Below, piece after piece: positions 8,106-19,600 of a stretch of 37,189 bases of DNA. Source of the stretch: a virus; IMG/VR virus record IMGVR_UViG_3300020401_000037, positions 1 to 37,189 of that record. One strand, written 5' to 3'. The position numbers and the translations under genes are program-made. The notes under the pieces are model-generated. The model was given only the letters and a program-made list of their open reading frames with translations, did no database searches and was not told where the DNA came from. Each line of letters starts with the position of its first letter. Within the stretch, counting starts at the first letter, position 1.

Positions 8106-10604
8106 ATGCTTAACTTCGGTGCTTTCCAGCAAGGTTATAACGAAAATGAAAAAATTCTTGCGGCTAGACGTAAAGAAAATGCTGCCCTTTATTCGGACTT
8201 TGTTAGAGCCAATCCTGGGGCTAGTGCAGATGATCGGGAAAAATTTGCGGAATCGTTAGCTGGTCGCAATAAATCTTTTAGAGCCGTTCTACCATCTCGC
8301 TCCATGATGGAAGCGAATGTTGCTGCATATAATAAAGAGAAAGAACGAGTCGAAGCGGAACGTGCTCGTAAGTTACAATTGCAACAGATAGATATAGTAA
8401 ACAAAGCGTCTGATTTTATGGCAGATGTTTTGCAGACATCTAGTGATACAGACGCATTGTCAGCAGTAAAGTCAACGTTTGGAACGTTACTACCCGACAA
8501 CTTAATTGGGGCTGTGCAATCGCAAGCGGAAAGAAAAGGCTGGGCTGAGTTTCAAAGAAGTGCCGCACCTCTTGTAGATAACTTTCTTAACACACCAAAC
8601 GATAGTAATTTTAAGAGTCTAAACCGCGAGGGGTATAGCCCACGTTGGAATAAGATGTTGATGGATCAGCATCAAGGAAAATTAGATACTGCTAAAGATC
8701 AAGCGAAAGCTGCTTACGTGGCGACAATGAGTGAGTTGGCTACAACGTCTGATTTAGATGATAATACTGTGTTCGATGCTAAGTCGGAAGCTGCTCAATC
8801 AAAAGTTAGAGGTCTTTTAGATCAAGAGACAATAGATAAAGCTACTGCAAACGCTATTGAAATTAGAAAGCAAGCAAGAATCCAAAGATCGGAAACAGCA
8901 GTTAGTGATTTTAACAAAATATCACAACAAGTAGCACAAAATGTTAGAGATGGTGTCGATGGGTATCAAAGCATGGGTGCTATCAAGCAAAGAGTAAATG
9001 AATTATTTTCTGCAAATGAAAACTTTAAATACATTCCGAAACAAAACGGCATTGATATGCAGACTACATTTATTAAGGAATTAGAAAAAGAACTTGAAGA
9101 TACAAGAACAGATACTTTAAGAGCGTTAGATGTTGCTGAACAAGCTGCTGAAAAGCAGCAGCTACAAGAACTCATAAGTAATCGTGACCTTGATTACAAT
9201 GGCGCACTCGAAACAGTTAAAGAAATTGTAAAAGGTTCCATTGGTCTTGATCCAGAGCTAGATAAAAATGCCACTGCTCAAAGAAACGTAGATGTCGATG
9301 CCACAACAAACCAAATCGTAGGGCTTATAAGTCAGCTTGGTAACTATGGGCTGAACCTTGGAAATGGAGACTTAGTTGCTGGTTTGGCTAATCAAATATT
9401 AGAAGAGCAAGCGCAGTTACAGGGAGCTATGGAAGGAGAGGTTGTACCCTTTTCGATAGAAATGGCACTCGAAGCATACGACCAGCTTTTACAAAGCGGC
9501 AACGGACTTGCGCCTCTTGAACTAAGAGCAGTCAACATGGCATTGACTGAGTTAGGTATGTCCGGTGTGGCTGACTTATCAAAACTACCAGACTTGGATT
9601 TATCTGGTGAGATAAGTGCCGCGTTTGGTGAAATAGCCGAAGCACAAAACGATTTGTATGATCCAACTGAAGTAAGCATTTCAAACGTCACCGATAATGT
9701 AAATAACGAAATATCTGAAATCGAAGGTGAAATTAGCCAGCTTAATATTAATGATACATTAACTGCTGTTTCTGAGTTACTTGATGTTGATATAGCAGAC
9801 AGAGATATAGATGCTCTAAATGAGTGGGCAACAGAAGGTCAGAAAAACGCTAGATCATTAGTCATTGCTTCTACTGAAATTGAGTTAAAAGCTAACCGTT
9901 TAGAAAAACTTGCAACTGATCCTTTCTATGTAAAAGGAAATCGTGAACTTGCTAACCAAGCATTAGCTAGAGCCACTAAGTTAAAAGAACTTTCTCAGGC
10001 ATATCAAAACCAAGCCAACGCAATTGCTGAAAAAGGTATGGAAATTAGAAAAGCAACTACCGTTGCGCCAGCAACCATACCGATTGAGGAAGCAGATAAA
10101 TCGACTGCACTAGTACAAGGCGTAAATACGATAGCAGCATCGGTAGCGGCTAACGCTCAAAATATGAGCGAAGAGCAGATATTCCAAATGGTTGTTGACC
10201 AAGTAAGAAAAGCTGCCCACTTAGCACCAACCAAAACATATACTGGTGGAATAGCTGAAAGAGAGAGCACAGGTTTTATAGATAGTGTTGGGCAAACTTT
10301 GGCGGCTCCATTTCGATCCCTTATCGGTGGTGGAGAAAGCAACAATGATGTTTATCTAGGCGCAGATGAGGGCCAATTGCCGTACACAGGTCCAATTTCA
10401 AGGTTTATGGCTGGTGAAGAAACACAAGTTCCAGACTTGTTACCAATGATCGAAATGATCTACGAGCAATTGGCTGAAAAATACAACCTTGCACCTATGC
10501 CGACTGAGGAAATGGGCAGACAGTATTTAGGCATGGATCAAGGTATGCTGAATTTAAATTTTGGGCTAGGTGATCGCTATAATTATGCGACTGGCAACCA
10601 ATAA
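8106..10604 (+). CDS. Putative internal virion protein (T7 gp15-like position)
   Basis: An 832-residue, mostly helical, strongly charged protein with long stretches suited to coiled coils (for example residues 68-110, 310-360 and 590-660). No transmembrane segment or enzyme motif is visible. Length is close to that of T7 gp15 (about 750 residues), the tube-forming ejected core protein, and it lies between a gp14-like gene and a giant gp16-position gene. A C-terminal segment near residues 705-750 is Gly/Ser-rich (TYTGGIAERESTG, SLIGGGES), followed by a Pro-containing acidic stretch. No operon-breaking signal is seen before it; the start ATG is 12 bp after the previous stop. The role in DNA ejection is inferred from order and length. 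Confidence 0.5.
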   Translation: MLNFGAFQQGYNENEKILAARRKENAALYSDFVRANPGASADDREKFAESLAGRNKSFRAVLPSRSMMEANVAAYNKEKERVEAERARKLQLQQIDIVNKASDFMADVLQTSSDTDALSAVKSTFGTLLPDNLIGAVQSQAERKGWAEFQRSAAPLVDNFLNTPNDSNFKSLNREGYSPRWNKMLMDQHQGKLDTAKDQAKAAYVATMSELATTSDLDDNTVFDAKSEAAQSKVRGLLDQETIDKATANAIEIRKQARIQRSETAVSDFNKISQQVAQNVRDGVDGYQSMGAIKQRVNELFSANENFKYIPKQNGIDMQTTFIKELEKELEDTRTDTLRALDVAEQAAEKQQLQELISNRDLDYNGALETVKEIVKGSIGLDPELDKNATAQRNVDVDATTNQIVGLISQLGNYGLNLGNGDLVAGLANQILEEQAQLQGAMEGEVVPFSIEMALEAYDQLLQSGNGLAPLELRAVNMALTELGMSGVADLSKLPDLDLSGEISAAFGEIAEAQNDLYDPTEVSISNVTDNVNNEISEIEGEISQLNINDTLTAVSELLDVDIADRDIDALNEWATEGQKNARSLVIASTEIELKANRLEKLATDPFYVKGNRELANQALARATKLKELSQAYQNQANAIAEKGMEIRKATTVAPATIPIEEADKSTALVQGVNTIAASVAANAQNMSEEQIFQMVVDQVRKAAHLAPTKTYTGGIAERESTGFIDSVGQTLAAPFRSLIGGGESNNDVYLGADEGQLPYTGPISRFMAGEETQVPDLLPMIEMIYEQLAEKYNLAPMPTEEMGRQYLGMDQGMLNLNFGLGDRYNYATGNQ

Positions 10605-10621
10605 TCGGGACGATTGAAGGG

Positions 10622-10661
10622 GGAACTTCATTTAATCTAACCAAAAGTTAGATGGAGTTCC
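10622..10661 (+). promoter_or_regulatory. Hairpin burying the ribosome binding site of the giant virion gene
   Basis: GGAACTTCAT (10622-10631) can pair with ATGGAGTTCC (10652-10661) over ten positions with one G-T wobble. Inside it, CTAAC (10637-10641) pairs with GTTAG (10647-10651) around a CAAAA loop, leaving a five-base bulge. The GGAG ribosome binding site (10654-10657) for the ATG at 10666 lies in the 3' arm. There is no T-run, so it is not a typical terminator. It most likely limits translation initiation or is a processing site in the mRNA. Confidence 0.6.
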
Positions 10662-10665
10662 TAAC

Positions 10666-13600
10666 ATGACCGATCCTTTAAAGGACTTTTTAAGTACAGA
10701 TTTTTCTAATTCTGGTATCGACAACAACAAAGAAGACTACTCGTATGTAAATCTTTCTGGTGTTGATCTTCTCACAAACAATGATGCAATCAAAGATGTA
10801 CGCGATTACTACGCTGCCCAAGGCGAGACATTTAGTAATTACTCTGAGATGTGGGACAAGTTCTACTCTGATCGGAGATGGGCAGACGTAAACACAGTAG
10901 GGGCTGGGTCTGCATTAGTTGAAAGCACAATGGCTGGTGATGATCGGGATCGGCTTGCTCGACTATCAAGAATTTGGGCAAATGCGCCTATGCGCGGAAC
11001 AACCTTAGATCGGGTTTGGGAGTACGGTAAAGCTGCTGTTCTTGACCCAACCAACCTTATCCCTGTTGCTGGTCAAGCCGCCAAAGCAAAGGCGGTTTAT
11101 ACTACTGCTCGTGCTGCTGGCAAAACACTACAGCAATCTAAAAATGCTGCTCGTATTGCTGGTGCAAAACAAGCTGGTAAACAAGAAGCGATTATCGGTG
11201 GAGCAGTCGGTGGTGGTCAAGACTTAATGAAGCAAGCCACAGAAGTTCAGCAAGGCTTATCAGAGGGAGTAGATGCTGGCAGAGTATTTACATCAGCCGC
11301 GCTTGATGCCGGACTTTCTGGTGCTGCTGGCTTTGGTTTGGATTTGGGTGGGACTAGTCAGATCGGTCAAGCGATACCTGGCATTAATAAAGTTCTTGGT
11401 GGTGACTATGCCGAAAACCTACCTGACTGGAATAAATCAACAACGCTGGGACAGAACTTATTACAGCGTCAACAAGTTACAGATCGGGAGCTAGAACGCC
11501 TCAGAGTCAAAAGAGATGAGGAAGGTATTGATGAAGTAGACAAGCAAGACCTTGATGAAATCATTGCTGCTAAAGAAGCCGAGATTGATTCAATCGAAGC
11601 AACTCGTCAACAGGTCGATGATATCAATTCCGAAATGGATGATCTGGCAAAGCAGATACAAGACGGTCAAAAAGCTGGTACAGATGTCAGCAAAATGCGT
11701 AAGCAGTTTAACCGCAAAAGCGCAGAGTTTAACAGGATTACTAGCAAGACTCGTATCCGCACTCGCAAACCTGTTGAGGCAGAGGCAGAAGAGCCGTTAG
11801 TTCTTACTGACGATATGCGTCAGAAAATGATAACAAAACAAGAAACACCACTGCTCGAAGGTGAAAGACAAAGAACGGTGGCTGATGATGAGGTAATTCA
11901 ATTACCAGGGGAAACATCAGGCAAAGGGACAGAAGGAAACCCAGCCGATGAAAATACCAATGTTGATGCTGCACCAGAACCAGCCCCAGAAGTGCAACTG
12001 TCAACTCCACGACTACAGGCAAGATTAGATAAAATACTCGCAAGCAATCCAGATACTTTGGACATGGCTAGAGTTAATCAGCTTGCCGCCGATGGTAAAC
12101 TGAAACTAACTTCTAAACAAAAGCTAGGAGCCGATGCACTATCAGATTTAGAAAAGATTGTAGCAACAGAACGTGCTGCTGATCCTGTAGCTGAGACTGT
12201 AAAAGAAACAGGAGAGGATGTAGTAGAGGCAACCGAGACTGTAGCCGAAGCAACTAAAGCCGAGGTGGATGATGAAGCGATAGCTGAATCAGTAGAATAC
12301 GCTCCATCAGTTACACCCGATCTTGAAGATGAAGCTGATGTTCTAGTTCCACAGATGATGAAAGAAGTCGCTGGTCTTTCTGGTGATAGGATTGTCAATG
12401 CTCGAACAAAAGTATTGCCAGCCCTTGAAGCCTCACCAGCAGTCAAACGTATTATCAGACAGAGACTTAATAATTTAGAACTCAGTCAAGCAAAGAAAGC
12501 TGGTGCGGTAAAGCCAGAGGAAGCTGCATCAGGTCGTAGCATCAAGCGTTCATCAGATCGAACTCAAGTATCTATGGATAGAATGGAAGATGTGCCACCA
12601 TACATCCCTGATCCAGACACAGGACGTTTAATTAAAAACCCTGAGTTTACAGAGTCAGATACGCCTGTATCAAGTGCGATAAGAATGGGTCAAAGATCAG
12701 GCGATCAGGTAGTTACAAACAAAGCTGGATTGCGGAAACAGGAGTTTGCCAAAACAACTGCTATTCGCATGGCAGAAGTAGACGCTAAAAAAGGCGTAGG
12801 AAAATTATTTTACCCATATGTTTCTTATCGTGGTGATGTACTTTCAGACGGTAAATCATCAGATGGTCTTACCGCTTACTATGTACCCCACATCGGCAAG
12901 TCTTTCAAAGACATCGACACTGTGCTCAAGGCGATGGAAACACAGGGCATAAAAGTAAACGAAGAGTTTGTCGTTTATGATGATGATATGGTTCCGATCT
13001 TTACTGATGCTCAGTATGCAGCAGAAAAAAATAAGATATTAGAAAGCTTCAAGGCGAAGAAAATCACGGCTGATGAAAAGAAAGCCAAGCTTGCACAGCT
13101 AGATGAACGAGCCGGAGCAGCTATGGATGAGCCACAGAAGAAAGAAGTTATAGGCCGTGACGGTAAAATAATTAAACGTTTAAGGGCTGGTATTCCGCAA
13201 CAACGCAACGGCAAGATTATTGCTGCTATTCCGCGCAAGAAGTTTGATGAAAATGGTGAGTTAATTCCAGCGCGAATGTTGACGCCTGGTCAAATTAAAA
13301 GAGGTTCATCAGCAGAGAAATTACTAGGCGGTTCGCAAGACGCTAATAATTGGTATATCGGTTACGTTCCTAAAAATATGCGTGACCAAACCTCTGACAT
13401 CGAAGCTATGATTGAAGACTTCGACCCTCTTGATGCAAGTAACAAGGTAGGAGATATTGATACTCAGAATCCTACTATGCCACCAGCCCCAAAAGATTTA
13501 GAGTCACAGGGCGACAGGCTTGTTATAGACACCAACAGTTTAAAAGAATCCGAAGTAAATACTCTATACATGGCGTATTCACTAGCTCGTAATCGGAACA

Positions 13601-16600
13601 TAAATCTTATTGGTGACTTGAAAGTACCAGCCGATATACATCAGCACCAAGTAACGTTGAGAGATTTAACACGCTTGGAGCAAATGATTGATCTAGCACC
13701 TTGGGAAGTGTCGTACAACATAGGCGGTAAAACAATACCGATGTCAAATGGCACACGGTTAAAAATGCTAGATACAATTCATGGTCTAGTAGACAGCATT
13801 GCTCCTAATGGTATTCGCAAACCAACTGTAGATATTGAAACCAGTTTGCAGCAGCTTGATACAATCTATCAAGGTGCTTCCCCAACCACTCGTAATAATA
13901 TGGAGAAACTTATACGTCTGGTTGCACCTGATGAAGTTGCTCCAATATTCGAGACAGCAGATATGGATGCTGATGTCCTTGGTCGATTTGTTAATGACAG
14001 GAATGATGCACTTAATCGTGTGCAAATAAATGCTGACATGATCGGCAAGACAGCCGATACTGTAGGTCTGTCTGAAACACACATTGTCGCGCATGAACTT
14101 GGTCATTGGGTGTACTCGAACCTTATGACTAACGCTGACAAAAAACAGTTTTGGAGAGCTATATCCGGCTATTATGATGGTGATGGTCGGTTATTTAAAG
14201 GCGGCGAACAGGATGCAATGATGCGTATCCGAACTCGCTCACCCTATTTCAAAGGTGCAGACGGTAGAGAAGTTGGATTCAAGAACGCACTAGATAACCC
14301 AGCAGAGTATTTTGCCAATCAATTCTCTTTATACATGGGTCAAAAATATGACTTGATGATGTGGCCTAATCAAACTTTTTGGAACAAGTTTATGGCACTT
14401 ACCAAAAAGCTTTGGTTCTTGATGTCCAATAAAACGGTAGTTGATCCTGACCTAGAGCCTATCTTTGACACAATAATTAAGCGCAAAGATTTACAGCTAC
14501 AGAAACAATTTATGCGTCCAAAAGAGCCGACAAACAAATACGCAAATGTATTGTTTGCGAACTATGACAACCTTCGAGTGTCGATGAATGAAATTGCTAG
14601 GGCTTTGCAGAGTGCTGACTACGCTACATTTATCGAAGCAATCAAGAAACCTGATAGTGGACTCGAAGCAACTTTAAAACGCTTGACCACACGAGAAGGT
14701 GAAGCGAAAAAATTTGCAGCTAAAAGAGGTGAAGATTTCCGAGGCTATACTGGTATGCTTCAAGTTATCAAAGAATACGGTACAGGTAACAAGTTGCGCG
14801 GTGCTCTTACTTATCTCGAAGGTATTGGTGAAAATACAACTGATAAAATTTCTAAAATTAAACCTAAGTTACAAGGTGCTGGGACTGACATTGAGATAGT
14901 TCCATTGCAAGACTTCCAAGATATATACAATGCGTATGAAAGTAAAATCGTACCAGCCCTCACTGATGCAATGGATCAGATCAATAGGGCTTATGAGAGA
15001 CTAACTGGTGGAGATATTCCGACACGAGTATTACATCCTCTCGAAGTTGAGCAGCGCAGCCGAACAGGTATGCAAAAGATAGAGCAAAGTCAGACTCTAA
15101 AGCAAAATACAAAAGAGGCTTCTAGGCGCAGAAATCTAAACCAATCATACATTGACCAAGCGGTGAAGCTGGTTAAGTCTAAAAAGACACCTGATGTTGA
15201 GGAAGACTTTGCTGGTTTTGCATCAAGCGAATTTCCTGACATAGCACCTTTGATGGTTGAGTTTGGTGTGGAAGCAAGAAAAGCGGGTAAGAAAGGCGAA
15301 GCTTTTACTGGCAAGACTAAAAAACTAGCAATGGCAATTGCCTCTAAATACGCCACTAAATTAAAAGTAACTAAGCCAGCTACCGTTGTGAAAGAGGGTA
15401 AGGGTGGTTATATCGAAGGTCCATATCAAAATGCTACAGGAGCACAGCTAGGAGTCTTGCTCCGAGAAGCTTTGATTGGAACAGGTGACAAGAAGAAACT
15501 TCAAGATGTCGCCTGGGAATTTTCAAGACCGAGAGGTAAGGCCAAACAAGCTATCATTCCTGATAGCCAAGCCGTTATCAATGCACTAAAAGTTGAGAGT
15601 GCATTTGAACTAGGTGGTGAAAGATTAGTTGGTATAGGTGAAAATACACCAATTGTTATTGATGACTTCTTAGAAAAGATAACTGCTCGAACACCAGAAA
15701 AATCTCATGCTGCTCGTAAGGTAGCAATGCGAGTTCTAGCATTAGGCCATAAGATAGCACCATCTACTAAGACAGAAGAGTTTACAGAGTTCCGCAACTT
15801 CGCAAGGAAAATGTCGGCTAATTTAGGTACAAATGATATAACCCAAACCGTAAGAGAGATAACCAAGCTTCTCTATTCTACAAAAGTTCTAAGTGATTCA
15901 ACTCGTAACCTACTAGAGAAGACAGCTATTAGATTTGGTTATGATGCGGATAGCATACTTCAAGAACTTGTCATTGAAGATGTAGATATGACCGCCAATA
16001 GAACATTGATGCAAGACATCAAGGAAACGCTTGGTGACGTTGACAATAATGACATCGAAGATGCAATCAATGAAGCTCGTAATGATATGAGAGATGCCGT
16101 TGCATACACAGTCAACGGTTTGATTTCTGATGAAGGTGCAAGAGAACGGTTCTTACCCCTGGCATTATATGGGGATATGAAGTCCGGTGAGGCTTCGATA
16201 AGCAGAGGATCACCAGCTAGTTATTATTCAAAGGATGTCCCAGCCGAATTTGCTGTTGAGTATGCAAATGAAACTATGGGTAGATTTTCACAAGCAAGTG
16301 TGGATGCGATTAAAGATTACACTGGTGGTAACACTGACATCTTTTTTCTTACCCCAAATAAGAGAGGTATTCTGGGTGACACACCAACAATCACAGATCG
16401 GCCTGTTAATAATCTAAGAAGCACTGGCGAACAAATTATTGAAAGCGCACCACTCGCAAGGCGTACTGTTGTCGCTGATCTTGTGGATCAATCTCGTGCA
16501 ATGCGTGAGTCAGTAAATAATATGAGGCAAGACGGTTCCAATAATGATATGCTAGATCACTATACATTTGTCGATGTAGTAGGAGAAAGATTAGAGCAGT

Positions 16601-19600
16601 TTGGTGCAACTGACTTTAGCAAGGTGACACCTGTATTTATCAAAGATTCAAAGCCAGCAATCTTTCCACAGAAAATGACATTCAAAGAAGGTGTCGTCAG
16701 AGGTATATCAGAAGCGATTAAAAGAAATGCTAAGAGTGCTGACATTGCTGCTCAAGTTGATAAGCTCGTGAGTCAGAAAGGTGTGTTCACAGGTAGGGAA
16801 GTATTCAATAACTTAACTAGTCTAGCTGGTGGTACTGACAAAATGAAACGACTTCTAAGACAGTATGGGTACTCAACCCTTACTGTCGATGGTCAACAGT
16901 CTGTGTTGTCTGATAAGTTCTATAAACAAATCAATAGTCCTGATCTTGTTAAGGCTAGACCTTTGCTTGGTGAGGCTCACGCTCCATCAGGTGTAAATAA
17001 CTACATCATTTCTGAGGCTAGAATTGCCAGTGATGGTGGTGAGCAAGCAACAAAGATAGCTGCTGCTGAACTTGAAAAAGCTGGCGTTAGTAAGAAAGCT
17101 TTAAAAGGTATTACCAATCTTCGTAATAAGACTTCGAAGAAAGGTGAAGGGCGACCTGTAAAAGAAAAAGATATTGAAGAAATAAGAGAGGCTATTCATG
17201 TAACCACTCGAACACAGTCAGATACTATTCGCCGTTCTGGTATGAATGAACTAGCTGAGTTCGCTGAACCGTCTGATGGTTCTGGTGGTCATTATGAAAG
17301 AGTCCATGCGAGAATGGCTAAAGTTCTACAGCCTATGACAAGATTGTTGAATGAATTGCCCGACTCAAAGAACTCTTTGTCGCGTTGGTTCGATGCTGGT
17401 TTACGCCAGATGTACGACACTACAGCCGAAGCTGCTGCTCGACTAATGGGTGATACAGATGGATCGAAGTTTGCGTTCAATCCTGTACGCCGTGAACAAC
17501 AACCTGAGTCACACCGTAGAATTGGACAAGCACTTCGCTACGAAAATGATGCAAGGTTTCTTAAACCATCAGAACGCAAAGTTTATAATCTCATAAGAGG
17601 TTACTTAGATGATATTCGTGGTAGGCTATCATCATCGGGTATGATGGTTGGAAACATTGCTGAGAACTATTTCCCTCAAGTATGGCGAACCGATCTTATA
17701 CAAGCTCGTAGAACAGAGTTCGAGTCTATCCTAACAGATTACCTAATGACAGAGGAAGCTGCTCGTACTGGATCACGACCAGCAAACAAAGAAGACTTTG
17801 CTAAACGTGCCAGAAGAATTACAACTCAGATGGTAGATGATGATGCTGGTGTAAACCTACCTGATAGCCAAGTGTTCAATGGCGATACTAAAAACGGTTT
17901 TCTAAAACAGCGTATGCTCAGACTAGATATGTTTCCAGAGTTTCGTGATGCAACAAATCCAAAAAGAGATTTATCAAAATTTTTGGAAAATGATCTGATG
18001 ATGGTAATGTCGAAGTACAGTGAGGGTGTTGAAAGAAAGCTAGATATTGTCGAAAAATTTGGCCCCAATGCTCATGGCTACAGGGACTACCTATCTATGA
18101 TTAGTGGTCGCACAGATGCGATGGTCAGACTTCTAACTGGTAATAAAATATTAAAGTCTGATTACCATATTCTTGCTGATCCAAATGATTCTGATTTGCC
18201 AGGTGCAGCAGTATATCAAGCTACTGCTAACTCATCTTTGTTCAAAGCTCCGTTTAGTTCTCGAAGAAAAGCTTTGTTGTTTACCGAGCAGCTAGTTCGT
18301 AAAGCTCAAGGTGGAGTAAAGAAGGATGAATTAACTCAAGACATCATGGCAAAGCTGGCTCCTACAGAAGATAGTGATGAGTTCTCTGACCAGATGAGAG
18401 CTAACTTTCTTAAAAGAGCACAAGCTATGGGCGCAGCATTAGAAGACACACGAGGGTTTACCAAGTTCCCAAGTCGTGAAAATGTGAGACACGCCGAAGG
18501 TTTCCTTGATCTTCTTATGAACAAAGCACAGGGTAGTGAGTCATGGCGTAAGACGACATCCACACTAAGAATGATAAATGGTGTAACACTATTGTCGTTT
18601 ACAACTCTAACAAGTTTAGGAGATTTAGTCCTACCACTTATTAGATCAGGAGACTTCAAAGCTTGGAGTACAGCACTCGCAAATTTCACTCGTGATCCGG
18701 TATCAGGCTCCGCATATCGTGACATGATCCGCAACGTGGGTGTTGCTGTTGAGAACACTGTTCATCAGCGTATGACAAACAGCTATGGTGTCGATGCAAA
18801 TAGGTTTACCACTGGTTTCTTTACAGCCACAGGATTAACACCCTGGACAGACATGATGAGAGAAATCGCTGGTGCTACAGCATACGAACATTTCAAAGCT
18901 CAAGCTCGTATTGCAATCGAAGCACCTAATACAAAGCAAGGCCGACTTGCCAAGAGAGCACTCGAAACATATGGTCTTCAACAGTTCGGAGAGAAGGGTG
19001 CTCCATCTATTGACATCATAATGAGAAGCGGCGGCACTCAAGCTGAACACGCCTTATATGAGAATGTTCAAACAGCAATGATTAAGTTTGCTAATGAAAC
19101 AATATTCGCACCGAATAAGAACGACCTACCACAGTGGGCAACCACACCAACAGGCCAACTTGTATTTCAACTTAAATCTTTTCCATTAAAGATGTTAAGG
19201 CTTGGTAGGTATGCTATCAATGAGGCTAAGAAATCACCAGATGGTGACAGGAACCTAGCACCACTTCTTTACTATATGACTGCTGGTCCAGCGATGGGAT
19301 TCACAGCAGCCAATGTAAAAGACGTTGTGCAAATGAGAGGTGGTGAAGACAATAGAGAGGCCGAGAGAAGGGAACGCCGACTAAGTAAAACCATCACCTC
19401 ACTCGAAGGTAAGCTTGGAGAAAATGCCGACAAAGCTTTGGGCTGGTACTTCGATGGGTTTATGACAATGGGCGGCTTGGGGATCATTGGTGAAATGCTT
19501 TACGACACTGTAGCGCAAGCTGATAATGGTGCTTATGGACAAGTTCGAGTAGGTGAAACTTTCTTTGGACCTTCGTTTGGATTAGGCATGGACGCATTAA

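Noticed and set aside
4473-10614. GGGACGAY copies as phage RNA-polymerase promoters
   Set aside because: No single-subunit RNA polymerase gene is visible and similarity upstream of the octamer is too short; kept only as an unexplained motif.
13786-14106. Minus-strand frames inside the giant gene
   Set aside because: No start signals or domains; they are shadows of the zinc-peptidase region.
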